Shown here: positions 54,043-64,000 of the stretch, one piece after another | How the letters are laid out: every line of letters begins with the position of its first letter | Position numbering within the stretch: position 1 is the first letter of the stretch | NCBI RefSeq assembly: GCF_022096995.1 | Contig: NZ_JACXGQ010000001.1 | Span: 124,001-188,000, forward strand | Direction of reading: 5' to 3' | Source of the DNA: Yoonia sp. I 8.24 | GTDB taxonomy: Bacteria; Pseudomonadota; Alphaproteobacteria; Rhodobacterales; Rhodobacteraceae | DNA: 64,000 bases | Made by a program: the position numbers and the translations under genes | Notes under the pieces: generated by a model | What the model saw: only the letters and a program-made list of their open reading frames with translations | Told to the model about the DNA's origin: nothing | Database searches by the model: none

Positions 54043-54888
54043 TCAACGACCTAACTTCTGTTTAATTCCAAAGCCAGTTGCTTCATCATTGAATTTTGGA
54101 GAAAAACGCACTTCGAACTCGTCCTCAAGAACATAATAGAGCATGTTTAGCTTTTTTACGAACAAGAGGCTGAACTTTTTGAAATCACGTTGTAGGTTCA
54201 CAAGCCCCTCGCGAAAGAATTTTTCTTGGTCAATAGGACGGCCAAACTGATCGTGTCCTGTCATGAGCATTCCTCGATGTTCATGAGCGGTCGAAGATTT
54301 GAATGAGAGATCATCGGTAGTGTATTCTCGCTCCCAACCTCGGTGAAAACGTTCATTTCTTTCGTTTCTCAATTCAGAAATCGCGCTGTCCATTTCCTTG
54401 AGAACCGCTACAACAGCTTCAGATACACCTATCTTTTTCAGGTTTTTTATCGAACAAATTTGAGGCCGAATGTTAGCTTCAAAAACCTCGTTGACGAGTA
54501 ATAGTGCGCAGTCAAACAGCGACACATACCGCATCAAAAAAGTATCTGCGCATATGTTCAGCCACTCATACCTAGTTACTGGGAGGTTTGGCTCAACAAC
54601 AAACCGATCTTCCAACCATAGCGTATCGGCGACATGGTTCAGAGATTCCATTCTTCTAGTCAAAGCAGACAGGACATTGTTAACGTTCAGTGCGTACAGA
54701 CAATCGGGGTACTGGGCCATCTCTTCGTATGTTTCGAAACTATATGCGACTATGCTTAGGTCATATATCCGTCCAACGAAGCGATGCTCGTCAGATGGCA
54801 GAACGATCTCTTTAAGATATGCTGTGCGACGACGCGGTGCTTTTTGAGATGAATTTCTTGGTGATGAATGATCAATCTTGTTTGACAT
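54043..54888 (-). CDS. HEPN-like protein of a candidate defence module
   Basis: This 281-residue protein has a basic N-terminus and a mainly helical body. Residues 174-182 (RNERNERFH) give an R-x4-H motif (R177, H182), the active-site pattern of HEPN ribonucleases; the surroundings recall Cthe_2314-type HEPN proteins. It is AT-rich in codon use compared with the core genome. It is divergent from the ParB-like/ATPase pair, with the two starts about 50 bases apart. RNase or toxin activity is inference. Confidence 0.6.
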   Translation of the reverse strand: MSNKIDHSSPRNSSQKAPRRRTAYLKEIVLPSDEHRFVGRIYDLSIVAYSFETYEEMAQYPDCLYALNVNNVLSALTRRMESLNHVADTLWLEDRFVVEPNLPVTRYEWLNICADTFLMRYVSLFDCALLLVNEVFEANIRPQICSIKNLKKIGVSEAVVAVLKEMDSAISELRNERNERFHRGWEREYTTDDLSFKSSTAHEHRGMLMTGHDQFGRPIDQEKFFREGLVNLQRDFKKFSLLFVKKLNMLYYVLEDEFEVRFSPKFNDEATGFGIKQKLGR

Positions 54889-54937
54889 GTCGCAACTATT
54901 ACACGAAAATATAGACTTTAAAACAACCGAGTATATT

Positions 54938-56242
54938 ATGAAGCTTCAAAACATTTCACTAGATCAATTGGAAATTAATCGCGCCAACGACAGACATGGA
55001 GAACTCGAAAACGAAGCCTCCGCGATTGCTTGGTTGTTTAACACCCGCGAAGTTCACATGAAGAATCTCGCGCGAGATATTGTTGCTACGGGCAAAGTAT
55101 ATGAGCCTCCCTTGGTTTCAGCAGAAAATGGAAATTATCTTATCTTTGATGGGAATAGGCGAACTACTTGCCTAAAGTTGCTAAACAACCCATCAAAGGC
55201 ACCCACTACGCAACTTCAGGATTTTTTTAGAAATCTAAAGGAAGAGTGGGACGGGATTTTTCCGACTGAAGTGTTGTGTCAAGTTGAAAATGATCGAGAC
55301 GATATAGATGAAATTCTGTTCCGTCGTCATACGGGCACGCAAAATGGTGTAGGTCAGTCCACATGGGATGACCGAATGAAAGACAACTTTGTAGCAAGAT
55401 CAGGAAAAAAGACTGGTTTCAATATTGCGGATGAAATTGAGCAACGATTGGGCGCTGCGGGAATGCTGCCCGCTACCAAAATCCCTAGATCAAACTTAAA
55501 TAGGCTGCTGTCCTCCGAAGCGATTAGAAACCGTTTCGGTTTCTCAGGTCAAAACAAAGAGTTCAAGTTCACACATGAACCTGAAGTAGCCTTAAAGACG
55601 CTCTCACGGTTGGCAGAAGATTTTTCCAGTGGAAAGGTTGTTTTAGGGGACATTTGGGATAACGAAAGCAAACTTCGCTACGTAGAAAAACTCGATAGGC
55701 AGAAGGTTCTTCCGTCAGGCGATGACCTTCTTTCTGACGCAGGTAACGGCTCGAACCCAAAACCGAAACAAAAGAAACCGAAACCTACGCCAAAACCTCA
55801 ACCTTCCAAGCGAACGACACTCATACCGCAGAAGGACTTCGGGATATTGTGGACGGGAAAACAACATCGAATCCAAAATATTTGGGAAGAGCTACAGTTC
55901 CACTTAAATACTGAGAAACACACGAATGCTGTCTCAGTGCTTTTTCGTGTGCTTTTGGAGCTTTCTGTCGAAAACTATATCAGCGAAAACTCAGTATCCG
56001 TAAATGACAACGATAAGCTCGCAAGAAAGATCGAAAAGATCGGCGATGCATTATTTAGCCAAGGCAAAATCGATCAAAAGCAACGGTCCGCAACAAAGAA
56101 ATTTAGCCAATTAGACCAGCTTGTGTCCGCTGACACACTAAACAGATACGTGCATTCCCCAAATTTTTCCCCATCCGCAAAACACCTTGAATCTGTATGG
56201 GATACTATGGCCGACTTAATTGTCGCGTGTTTGAAAGGGTAA
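54938..56242 (+). CDS. ParB-like domain protein with HEPN-like C-terminus
   Basis: The 434-residue protein has an N-terminal ParB/Srx fold with the signature LIFDGNRRTTCLKLL (residues 68-82) and EILFRRHTGTQNG (125-137). A Lys/Pro-rich linker (about 273-292) follows, then a helical domain (VSVLFRVLLELSVENYI and LNRYVHSPNFSPSAKHLESVW) resembling HEPN-type domains. ParB-like folds bind CTP/ATP and DNA or act as nucleases in defence proteins. ATG 54938 is used; starts at 54887 or 54878 would overlap the divergent gene. It is three bases upstream of the ATPase gene. Confidence 0.7.
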   Translation: MKLQNISLDQLEINRANDRHGELENEASAIAWLFNTREVHMKNLARDIVATGKVYEPPLVSAENGNYLIFDGNRRTTCLKLLNNPSKAPTTQLQDFFRNLKEEWDGIFPTEVLCQVENDRDDIDEILFRRHTGTQNGVGQSTWDDRMKDNFVARSGKKTGFNIADEIEQRLGAAGMLPATKIPRSNLNRLLSSEAIRNRFGFSGQNKEFKFTHEPEVALKTLSRLAEDFSSGKVVLGDIWDNESKLRYVEKLDRQKVLPSGDDLLSDAGNGSNPKPKQKKPKPTPKPQPSKRTTLIPQKDFGILWTGKQHRIQNIWEELQFHLNTEKHTNAVSVLFRVLLELSVENYISENSVSVNDNDKLARKIEKIGDALFSQGKIDQKQRSATKKFSQLDQLVSADTLNRYVHSPNFSPSAKHLESVWDTMADLIVACLKG

Positions 56243-56245
56243 CCA

Positions 56246-58450
56246 ATGGCAGACAAACTTTCTTTCGATCTCGAGTATTGTTATGGGATCCCTCAGTTTT
56301 CAGAAGAGCTTGAATTTACTCATAAGGGATATGCAATTTACGCGCCTAATGGCGTGATGAAAACGTCGTTGACCAAAACACTTCTTGATGTCCAAAACGG
56401 CAATGAACCAAAAGATTTGGCATTCCCCGATAGGGATAGCAAATGCATTATTACTCTGAATGGAGATGCTCTAAAAGGTGAGGAGGTGCTTGTCGTTCGA
56501 TCTTACGATGAGACTTACTCGTCTGGCGAAGTCTCGACGTTACTTGCGAATTCTGAATTGAAAGCTAAGTACGAAGCGGTCCACAAGAAAATTGGCGATG
56601 CAAAGAAAAACCTCGACAAAAAATTGCGAAAACTTTCTGGATTTGGTGTGCGAGAAAACATTGATCCAATAATTGAAGGCTTGTTTTCCAAAAATTACTA
56701 TGAGGCACTTTTAAGTGTCGAAGGTGAGTTGAATAGCCTATATAAATCTGGTTTTTCGGATGCGATCTACAAAGTAATTTTTGATCCAAAGGTCGTCAAC
56801 CTTCTTCAAGAACAAGGCGTTGAGACGTCTGTCGAAGAGTTCGCAGAAAAATATGATAGCTTGACCGAGCAATCGCCAATTCTTCGTCAAGAATTTCAGT
56901 ATCACAACATTAGTCAGGTACAACAACAACTTAAAACCAACAATTTTTTTGATGCTGGTCACAGCATCAATTTGACTGACAAAGGAACCGACGAAAAAAT
57001 TGAGTATGGCACTGACGATGAACTAAATGAGAAGATTACGTCGGAAAAACTTCGAATTTTGGGTGATGAAGAGCTGAATAAACGATTTGATAATTTTAAT
57101 AAAAAATTCAAAAATAAAGAACTGCAAGAATTTCGAGACTACATAACTCAGAACCGTCATTTGCTTATTGAGCTAAAAGACCTAAGCCAATTCAAGCGAA
57201 AGCTGTGGCTTCAATATTTTCTTGCGGCGAAAAAGGAATTTGACGAACTTATCTCAGAATACAAAGTTGGCCAACTTGAGCTGACGGACATCATTCGAAG
57301 CGCAGAAGCTGACGTGAATGATTGGGATGCGGTGATTACCCAATTCAATCAGCGTTTCCTCCACCTCCCATTTAAGCTTAAGGTCGCAAACAAATCCGAT
57401 GTGATTTTGAAGGACCTAGCACCATCAATAAATTTTGTATTCGAAGATAATGGCGAAGAGAGAGTCTATAAATCAACAGAAAGAAGTGAGCTAATCCGTG
57501 TGCTAAGCACAGGTGAAGCTAGAGCTTTGTACATTTTGAACATAATGTTTGAGGTGCACACCAGATGGAAGTTTCGCACAAAGACACTGTTTGTTTTCGA
57601 CGACATTGCAGATTCATTCGATTACAAGAATAAGTTTGCGATTATCGACTATCTTGAATTCATTATTAGCGCCGAGGATGTTAGCTTTCTCGTTATAGTT
57701 CTGACGCATAACTTTGACTTTCTTCGTGTTATTGAAAGTCGAGGAATTTGTAAAACTAGTCAGTGCCGTATGGCATTTAGAAACGAAAACAAAGTCGAGT
57801 TAGAGGTATTCAAAAGATCCGACATCGGAAATCCATTCAATAAGTGGAAAACAAGGTTGGGCGAAATTATTATCCTTGTCGCCTACATTCCGTTCCTACG
57901 AAATGTCATCGAGTATACTAAGGGTAAAAAAAATGGCGACGGAAGCCATAATGAGGACTACCAATCTTTAACTAATATGCTGCATTTCAAAGATGATGTG
58001 GAAGCTTTGACTGTCGGAGACTATCGGAGTGTTTTTGAACGAACACTTCCAGACACCACGTTTCCAATCAGGGATAACAGCGAAACTGTTATCGATTTGA
58101 TTTTGGATGCTGCCGATGAGTGCTTGGGAAAACCTGACGGCATTAATCTTGAGCAGAAAATTGTACTATCGATGGCGATTAGACTGAAAGCTGATAAATT
58201 TACAATCGAAAAAATACGTTCAGAAGATGCGGAGTATGTCCTACCCTCTAGCAACCAAACACCGAAGCTAATTCGAGATTATTGTAAACTTTTCAACAAT
58301 CAACACGATGAAATCGCAATTCTGCGAAGGGTTTCTCTTCTCACGCCATCGAACATTCACCTTAATGCTTTCATGTACGAACCGATACTCGACATGGGAT
58401 ATGGCGAACTAAAACAACTCTACCAAGACGCAACAAATAAGCTAACTTGA
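56246..58450 (+). CDS. SMC/Rad50-like AAA ATPase with degenerate P-loop
   Basis: The 734-residue protein has a split ABC-type ATPase: N-terminal P-loop region YAPNGVMKTSLTKTL (residues 32-46), a long helical middle (about 105-375), the signature LSTGEARAL (420-428), Walker B TLFVFDDIADSF (447-458) and H-loop LTHNFDF (486-492). A C-terminal domain of 240 residues follows. The P-loop lacks the usual GxGK spacing glycine (GVMKT instead of GSGKS). Such ATPases power nuclease effectors in PrrC-, RloC- and Old-like defence. It is AT-rich and forms an operon with the ParB-like gene. Confidence 0.8.
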   Translation: MADKLSFDLEYCYGIPQFSEELEFTHKGYAIYAPNGVMKTSLTKTLLDVQNGNEPKDLAFPDRDSKCIITLNGDALKGEEVLVVRSYDETYSSGEVSTLLANSELKAKYEAVHKKIGDAKKNLDKKLRKLSGFGVRENIDPIIEGLFSKNYYEALLSVEGELNSLYKSGFSDAIYKVIFDPKVVNLLQEQGVETSVEEFAEKYDSLTEQSPILRQEFQYHNISQVQQQLKTNNFFDAGHSINLTDKGTDEKIEYGTDDELNEKITSEKLRILGDEELNKRFDNFNKKFKNKELQEFRDYITQNRHLLIELKDLSQFKRKLWLQYFLAAKKEFDELISEYKVGQLELTDIIRSAEADVNDWDAVITQFNQRFLHLPFKLKVANKSDVILKDLAPSINFVFEDNGEERVYKSTERSELIRVLSTGEARALYILNIMFEVHTRWKFRTKTLFVFDDIADSFDYKNKFAIIDYLEFIISAEDVSFLVIVLTHNFDFLRVIESRGICKTSQCRMAFRNENKVELEVFKRSDIGNPFNKWKTRLGEIIILVAYIPFLRNVIEYTKGKKNGDGSHNEDYQSLTNMLHFKDDVEALTVGDYRSVFERTLPDTTFPIRDNSETVIDLILDAADECLGKPDGINLEQKIVLSMAIRLKADKFTIEKIRSEDAEYVLPSSNQTPKLIRDYCKLFNNQHDEIAILRRVSLLTPSNIHLNAFMYEPILDMGYGELKQLYQDATNKLT

Positions 58451-59231
58451 GGTATTGGCGACAAGTGGGGGAATTTACGACGCGCACTCACTTGCCTTGG
58501 AAACCTGCGTTTGGCAGATAACTATGCGGGGAAACGAAATCAAAACATCTTTGAGGTGGATCACTCTCCACGAGCGTGCCCACATCGAGCTTGGGCATTT
58601 CGCGATCCTCAAAGGCGTTCCAACGTTCAATTTGATATCGAAGTCTGGCAAGTCGCAGGTTCATGAATCTGATCTGCCCCGCGCGCTTTGGGGTAAGGTG
58701 GAGCGCTGCCTGGAGTTGCAGGCTGATCATGAGGCCTTGGAAGAGATGCTAGGCACTATAGATGAGATTGATTGGTCTGAGCTGCGCATCACCGTCGCTA
58801 GCATCGCCGCTGTGATGGTCTTGATTGAGAAGGCTGATGCAGACAACCCAAATCCAAGTGAGACACATCCCAAGGCGGCGACGCGGATATTTCAGTTGCT
58901 TGGGCATGTGAATGATGTGTGGTCGATTGGTGCATCGTTGAACGCTGATGATTTACCAGATGCAGAGCGTATTCAGGCGTTTGCAAAGGAAGTCATTTTG
59001 CCTGCCTATTTTGACACGGTTGAGATGGCCAAGTCTGCTGACGCCACAAGCTTTGTTGATGATCTTGGTGATCCTGAAGTTTTCTTTGCCGATATTACCC
59101 ACGCCAAGCTTGGTCATTGGGATCAGTTGCAAACCGTTGGCGCAAAGGAATGGGCGGAATTAAAAGATGCCAACGAACAGATTTTGCCATTGGTGTATAA
59201 ATTTCAGGCAGAGAACAACACGTCGATATAA
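58446..59231 (+). pseudogene. 5'-truncated Lit-type (peptidase U49) metalloprotease
   Basis: The frame contains a zinc protease motif WITLHERAHIELGH (H39, E40, H43 counted from a TTG at 58455) and a third-ligand region CLELQADHEALEEML (E87, D91). This fits the Lit phage-exclusion peptidase family, whose E. coli member cuts EF-Tu. Lit proteins have well over 100 residues before the HExxH; here only 38 are left and there is no ribosome site. The break coincides with the end of the ATPase gene, so the 5' part was probably lost when the module was inserted. Confidence 0.65.
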
Positions 59232-59944
59232 TGCAGCTCTGCATCTTGGCCAATGTCCTTGATGTCGGACTTGCGAGGTAAGTCATTTGCACTTTGCGCG
59301 ATGACGAAGGCAAAGCGGTGCAAATCCAAATCGCTTTCTTCAGTTAGCCGTTCAATTACGCCGCTCGCATCAATTGGAAAATGCAGTTCGTCGCTCTGTA
59401 GCTGGAACGTAAGCGATCCATTCACGCCCAACGGCATCACGTGCCATTTCGCTTTATAACGTTCAAACCCTATTGCGTGGACATTGGCGTCGGCTCTCAA
59501 AAAGAAACAAAATTCTTCGCCCAGTTTGAGTGTCGCATCTGGCGCAGCACGATCTTTGACCTTTTTGATGAGGTTCAATTCGTCTTTGGTGAAGCGCTTG
59601 ATCTGTAATTGTCCGCGAATGCCGTGTTCTTCAACATAATGATCCCATGCATCTGTATTCGATTGAAGGAACCAGCGTTCCTCATGCTTACGACCAAGAT
59701 CGGCGTGTTGTTCTGCAATCCATTCATAGATTAGCTTGGCAAAGCTACGCCGTATTTTGCCTTTGCGGAAATTTGCAACGTAGTCTGTGCCTATTGGCGC
59801 TGTTCGCCCAAGGGCAGCATCCATCACTTGCTCCACGCTCATGTTGACGACTTTGCCAACGTCGCGTGTCACGGTATAAAGCCGTTTACGTTCTTCTTCG
59901 CTCGCTGTCAGCCAATCAATATCCACAAAAATATTCCCACTCAA
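59204..59944 (-). CDS. protein of unknown function, convergent with lit remnant
   Basis: This 246-residue protein (MSGNIFVDIDWLTASEEERK) has no signal peptide or membrane helix. The N-terminal half is helical (TRDVGKVVNMSVEQVMDAAL), the C-terminal half beta-rich (HVMPLGVNGSLTFQLQSDELHF). I do not recognise a family. Its 3' end overlaps the lit-like gene by 28 bases, convergent. By position it is cargo of the mobilizable element and a possible partner or antidote of the metalloprotease, but nothing shows this. Confidence 0.65.
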   Translation of the reverse strand: MSGNIFVDIDWLTASEEERKRLYTVTRDVGKVVNMSVEQVMDAALGRTAPIGTDYVANFRKGKIRRSFAKLIYEWIAEQHADLGRKHEERWFLQSNTDAWDHYVEEHGIRGQLQIKRFTKDELNLIKKVKDRAAPDATLKLGEEFCFFLRADANVHAIGFERYKAKWHVMPLGVNGSLTFQLQSDELHFPIDASGVIERLTEESDLDLHRFAFVIAQSANDLPRKSDIKDIGQDAELHYIDVLFSA

Positions 59945-60037
59945 AATACCCGAATATACCCGCGCTCTACCTCGTGTTGCGGGGGTAATGTCAGTCTATC
60001 TTGCTCTCATACAGACACAAGCGCGGCAAATACTGCT

Positions 60038-60065
60038 TTGTAAAATAGGACTTTTATCCTATAAT
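60038..60065 (+). promoter_or_regulatory. promoter with overlapping dyad upstream of integrase operon
   Basis: TTGTAA (60038-60043) and a consensus TATAAT (60060-60065) are 16 bases apart. The inverted repeat ATAGGA / TCCTAT (60045-60062) covers the spacer and the first bases of the -10, where a repressor could block it. It lies 94 bases before the first gene of the pair. Confidence 0.65.
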
Positions 60066-60158
60066 GTTCCACTTACGTTCTCATGATTGTCGTGAGGAAA
60101 GGAGGAACAACAAAGCAAGCCGCGCCCGCAAATGAGCAGCGGTAGAAAGGAAACGGCA

Positions 60159-60476
60159 ATGACCGACAAAACACCCCCAGAGTTTAACCCCGAGACAGCC
60201 CCACCAAGCCTAACGATTGATTGGGACGCGTATCTGCCGTTCTTTGAGGACGAAGATATTTCAGAAGATGACAAGCGCCAGATGATTGAAGCTCTATGGT
60301 CGATCATGGTCAGTTTCGTCGATCTTGGCTTTGGCGTGCACCCCGTGCAGCAAGCTTGTGGAAAAGACATTTCTTTGGCTGAATTGCCTGCCTCTGATGT
60401 GGTAAACTTAAACAATACCAAAACTGATTTTAATAATGAATCCGCCCCAAAAGGTGGACAGACAGGGAGTCGTTAA
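60159..60476 (+). CDS. small acidic protein paired with serine integrase
   Basis: This 105-residue protein (MTDKTPPEFNPETAPPSLTI) is acidic and short-helical, with LPFFEDEDISEDDKRQMIEALW and FVDLGFGVHPVQQACG. Similar small genes stand right before large serine integrases in alphaproteobacterial elements; the function is not known to me. An excisionase-like (recombination directionality) role is possible from position. AAAGGA precedes ATG 60159. It directly abuts the integrase ATG. Confidence 0.7.
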   Translation: MTDKTPPEFNPETAPPSLTIDWDAYLPFFEDEDISEDDKRQMIEALWSIMVSFVDLGFGVHPVQQACGKDISLAELPASDVVNLNNTKTDFNNESAPKGGQTGSR

Positions 60477-62083
<1,607 letters not shown>

Positions 62084-62090
<7 letters not shown>

Positions 62091-62112
62091 CCCGGCTATC
62101 ACGCCCCTGCAA
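62084..62112 (-). promoter_or_regulatory. promoter of tRNA-Arg
   Basis: On the minus strand TTGCAG (62112-62107) and TATAGG (62089-62084) are separated by exactly 17 bases, and the tRNA begins nine bases after the -10. No other promoter is visible in the 182-bp gap to sufS. Confidence 0.65.
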
Positions 62113-62257
62113 CGGGCAATCATCACGAACTTGACTGGGTGGCGTCGGAATTGAGCCGCGCACTGTATTAGATACCTAGATGTCCTTTGTCGATTTGGGC
62201 AACATCGTCAGCGATTTCCGCGTTTTGGCCCTAAGAAAACCGCCAACGTCCGCGTCG

Positions 62258-63481
62258 TCAGGCAAAAAGATCGTGACAAAGCTCAAGCGCTTCAACCAGC
62301 GCGTCGACCTCTTGTGGCGTGTTATACATCCCAAATGAGGCCCGGCATGTGGCCCCGACGCCCATATGTTCCATCAGTGGCATGGCGCAATGGGTCCCGG
62401 CCCGTACGGCCACGCCTTTTTTGTCCAACACGGTTGAGATGTCATGCGCATGGGCCGCGCCTTCAATTGTGAACGAAAAAATCGCCCCTTTTGTCGCGGA
62501 TTGGCCCTGAATATTGAGCCAATTCAGCCCGTCTAGCCGCTTGCGGGCATAGGTGCATAGCTGCGCTTCATGCGATGCAATCTGCGCCATCCCAACACCT
62601 GTCATATAGTCAAGCGCAGCCCCAAAGCCGATGGTTTGCACGATGCCCGGTGTGCCCGCTTCGAACATCATCGGCGGATCATTATAAACAACCGCATCGC
62701 GCGATACTTCGCGGATCATGTCCCCGCCGCCCATAAAGGGCTGCATTTCGGTCATCCGCTCTGGCGTGACATAGATCGCCCCGGACCCCGAGGGGCCATA
62801 TAGTTTGTGGCCTGTGATAGCATAAAAATCGCAACCGATATCGGACACATCGACGGGCATATGCACGGCCGCTTGCGACCCATCGACCAAGACGGGCACA
62901 CCTTTGGCGTGGGCACCGGCGGTAATCGTTTTCACATCAACCACTGTCCCTAAGACATTCGACATATGGGTTACGGCGGCCAATTTTGTTTTGGGGCCAA
63001 TCGCATCGATGAATTTTTGCGGATCAAGATCCCCATTGGCATCCACATCAACCCATTTAATGGACACACCCAAACGTTCGCGCAAAAAGTGCCAGGGCAC
63101 GATATTTGCGTGATGCTCCATGATCGACAGCACGATCTCGTCGCCTGGCTGCATCCGTGGCATTGCCCAGGCATAGGCCACCATATTGATGCCCTCTGTC
63201 GTGCCCGAATTAAAGATGATGCTATCCTCGGACGGCGCATTCAAGAATTTTGCGACCTTGCCGCGCACGGCTTCGTAGCGATCCGTCGCCAAATTGCTGA
63301 GATAATGCAGCCCGCGATGCACATTGGCGTATTCTTCGGCGTAGCCACGCGTGATCGCATCGATCACGACCTGCGGCTTTTGCGCTGAGGCCCCGTTATC
63401 CAGATAAACCAAGGACTTACCATTGACCTCGCGCGATAGAATTGGAAAATCTGCGCGTATCTTTTGGACATCAAAGCTCAT
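62258..63481 (-). CDS. sufS: SufS-type cysteine desulfurase
   Basis: This PLP enzyme takes sulfur from cysteine for iron-sulfur cluster assembly. The 407-residue protein opens FDVQKIRADFPILSREVNGK and has the PLP lysine in FYAITGHKLYGPSGSGAIYV, the cysteine-loop region AVRAGTHCAMPLMEHMG and a normal C-terminus. These are SufS (group II) features rather than IscS. Its ATG overlaps the YIP1-family gene stop by four bases, so it is in an operon extending beyond the right edge, probably the suf operon. Confidence 0.93.
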   Translation of the reverse strand: MSFDVQKIRADFPILSREVNGKSLVYLDNGASAQKPQVVIDAITRGYAEEYANVHRGLHYLSNLATDRYEAVRGKVAKFLNAPSEDSIIFNSGTTEGINMVAYAWAMPRMQPGDEIVLSIMEHHANIVPWHFLRERLGVSIKWVDVDANGDLDPQKFIDAIGPKTKLAAVTHMSNVLGTVVDVKTITAGAHAKGVPVLVDGSQAAVHMPVDVSDIGCDFYAITGHKLYGPSGSGAIYVTPERMTEMQPFMGGGDMIREVSRDAVVYNDPPMMFEAGTPGIVQTIGFGAALDYMTGVGMAQIASHEAQLCTYARKRLDGLNWLNIQGQSATKGAIFSFTIEGAAHAHDISTVLDKKGVAVRAGTHCAMPLMEHMGVGATCRASFGMYNTPQEVDALVEALELCHDLFA

Positions 63482-64000
63482 GTCATATCTCCGGAAGGGG
63501 TTATGCCCAACAGCGCCATCATCACGACGACTGCAATAATTGTACCGATCATCGCAATGATCAGCGTGATCGTCGCTTTGCCCAGCGACGCAAACCCATG
63601 TAAAACATTAACAAAGTTAACTGTGCACCAGAACAGCGCAACCAACGCGCCAATTCCTAACAAAACCGCAAGCGTCGGACTGATCAGCATCAAAAAAATC
63701 TGGGCGACGTCGATTGTCAGACCTACGGCCTGCAACCAAATCACAGCAGTGAGAGCCCCGTCGAAATCGCCAGCACCGCCGAGCATTCGCCCCGCACGCG
63801 CAATCGCAAATGCCATTGCAAACATACTGCCCGCGATCAAAATCGTCAGGGTAATGGGCGTCACATAAACGGCATCCTCGATCGGTGGCGGCGACAGCAT
63901 ACTCACGATGGCGAGCAACATCAAATTGATGATCGCGACGACAATCACCCCCTGCACTAGGGTCGGCCGCGCAAAGCGTTCAGACAACACCCGTTCCGCC
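63478..64000 (-). CDS. YIP1-family membrane protein (5' end outside window)
   Basis: The frame is open through the right window edge, so the start is missing. About five membrane helices are visible (VVAIINLMLLAIVSML, LTILIAGSMFAMAFAIARAG, TIDVAQIFLMLISPTLAVLL), the pattern of YIP1-domain proteins, with the preceding AERVLSERFARPTLVQG matching the usual pre-helix part. The role is unknown; in this order such genes often sit inside suf operons. Confidence 0.75.
   Translation of the reverse strand, partial: AERVLSERFARPTLVQGVIVVAIINLMLLAIVSMLSPPPIEDAVYVTPITLTILIAGSMFAMAFAIARAGRMLGGAGDFDGALTAVIWLQAVGLTIDVAQIFLMLISPTLAVLLGIGALVALFWCTVNFVNVLHGFASLGKATITLIIAMIGTIIAVVVMMALLGITPSGDMT

Overview
The window is a piece of an alphaproteobacterial chromosome, most likely a marine member of the Rhodobacterales (roseobacter group; Yoonia/Loktanella/Octadecabacter-like). 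This placement rests on the DUF6456 and DUF6477 proteins, the lpxA-lpxI-lpxB arrangement, LpxI in place of LpxH, the MttB-like methyltransferase, and moderately GC-rich coding with many ATGA-type overlaps. It is inference from gene content, not from a marker-gene tree.

Positions 1-42,000 are mostly conserved core genome. Left to right: a PHB-depolymerase-like esterase (cut by the window edge), a Coq10/RatA protein, hpt, lipA, two roseobacter-type DUF proteins, an MttB homologue, guaA, an EamA transporter and a FadL-like porin. Then comes a 13-gene minus-strand envelope cluster reading pyrH - ACP-like membrane protein - frr - uppS - cdsA - dxr - rseP - bamA - ompH - fabZ - lpxA - lpxI - lpxB, ending at a bidirectional terminator shared with fadL. 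Next are miaA, an AraC regulator, a lytic transglycosylase, ssb, aroK-aroB, xerD, a CorC-type protein, a HerA-like ATPase and an IalB-like protein. A second minus-strand envelope group follows (L,D-transpeptidase, lpxD, an acyl carrier protein, a beta-ketoacyl synthase), then a Tat-exported DUF882 protein and a chemoreceptor.

Positions 42,000-62,075 are accessory. 42,114-44,200 is a decayed P4-like element: a tyrosine integrase with one frameshift and one amber codon, fused to a Toprim primase fragment and followed by a frameshifted DUF3987 helicase/primase gene. 44,336-46,721 is a MerR-regulated MFS efflux locus with a textbook 19-bp-spacer promoter. About 46,981-62,075 looks like an integrative mobilizable element in the 3' end of tRNA-Arg(CCG). 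It carries MobC, a relaxase, a VirD4 coupling protein, a small serine recombinase, ArdA anti-restriction and a large serine integrase whose reading frame runs into the tRNA. No mating-pore genes are present.

Two parts of this element stand out. First, between the small recombinase and a divergent membrane-protein gene lie two Hin/Gin-like crossover sites in inverted orientation, 118 bp apart, enclosing an outward-reading promoter: a candidate invertible switch. Second, an AT-rich module at 54,043-58,450 encodes a HEPN-like protein, divergent from a ParB-like/HEPN-like fusion and an SMC/Rad50-type ATPase with a degenerate P-loop. It abuts a 5'-truncated Lit-type (phage exclusion) metalloprotease gene exactly at its right edge. 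I read it as a candidate, possibly undescribed, defence system inserted into an older defence locus.

The window ends in core genome with sufS and a YIP1-family membrane protein.
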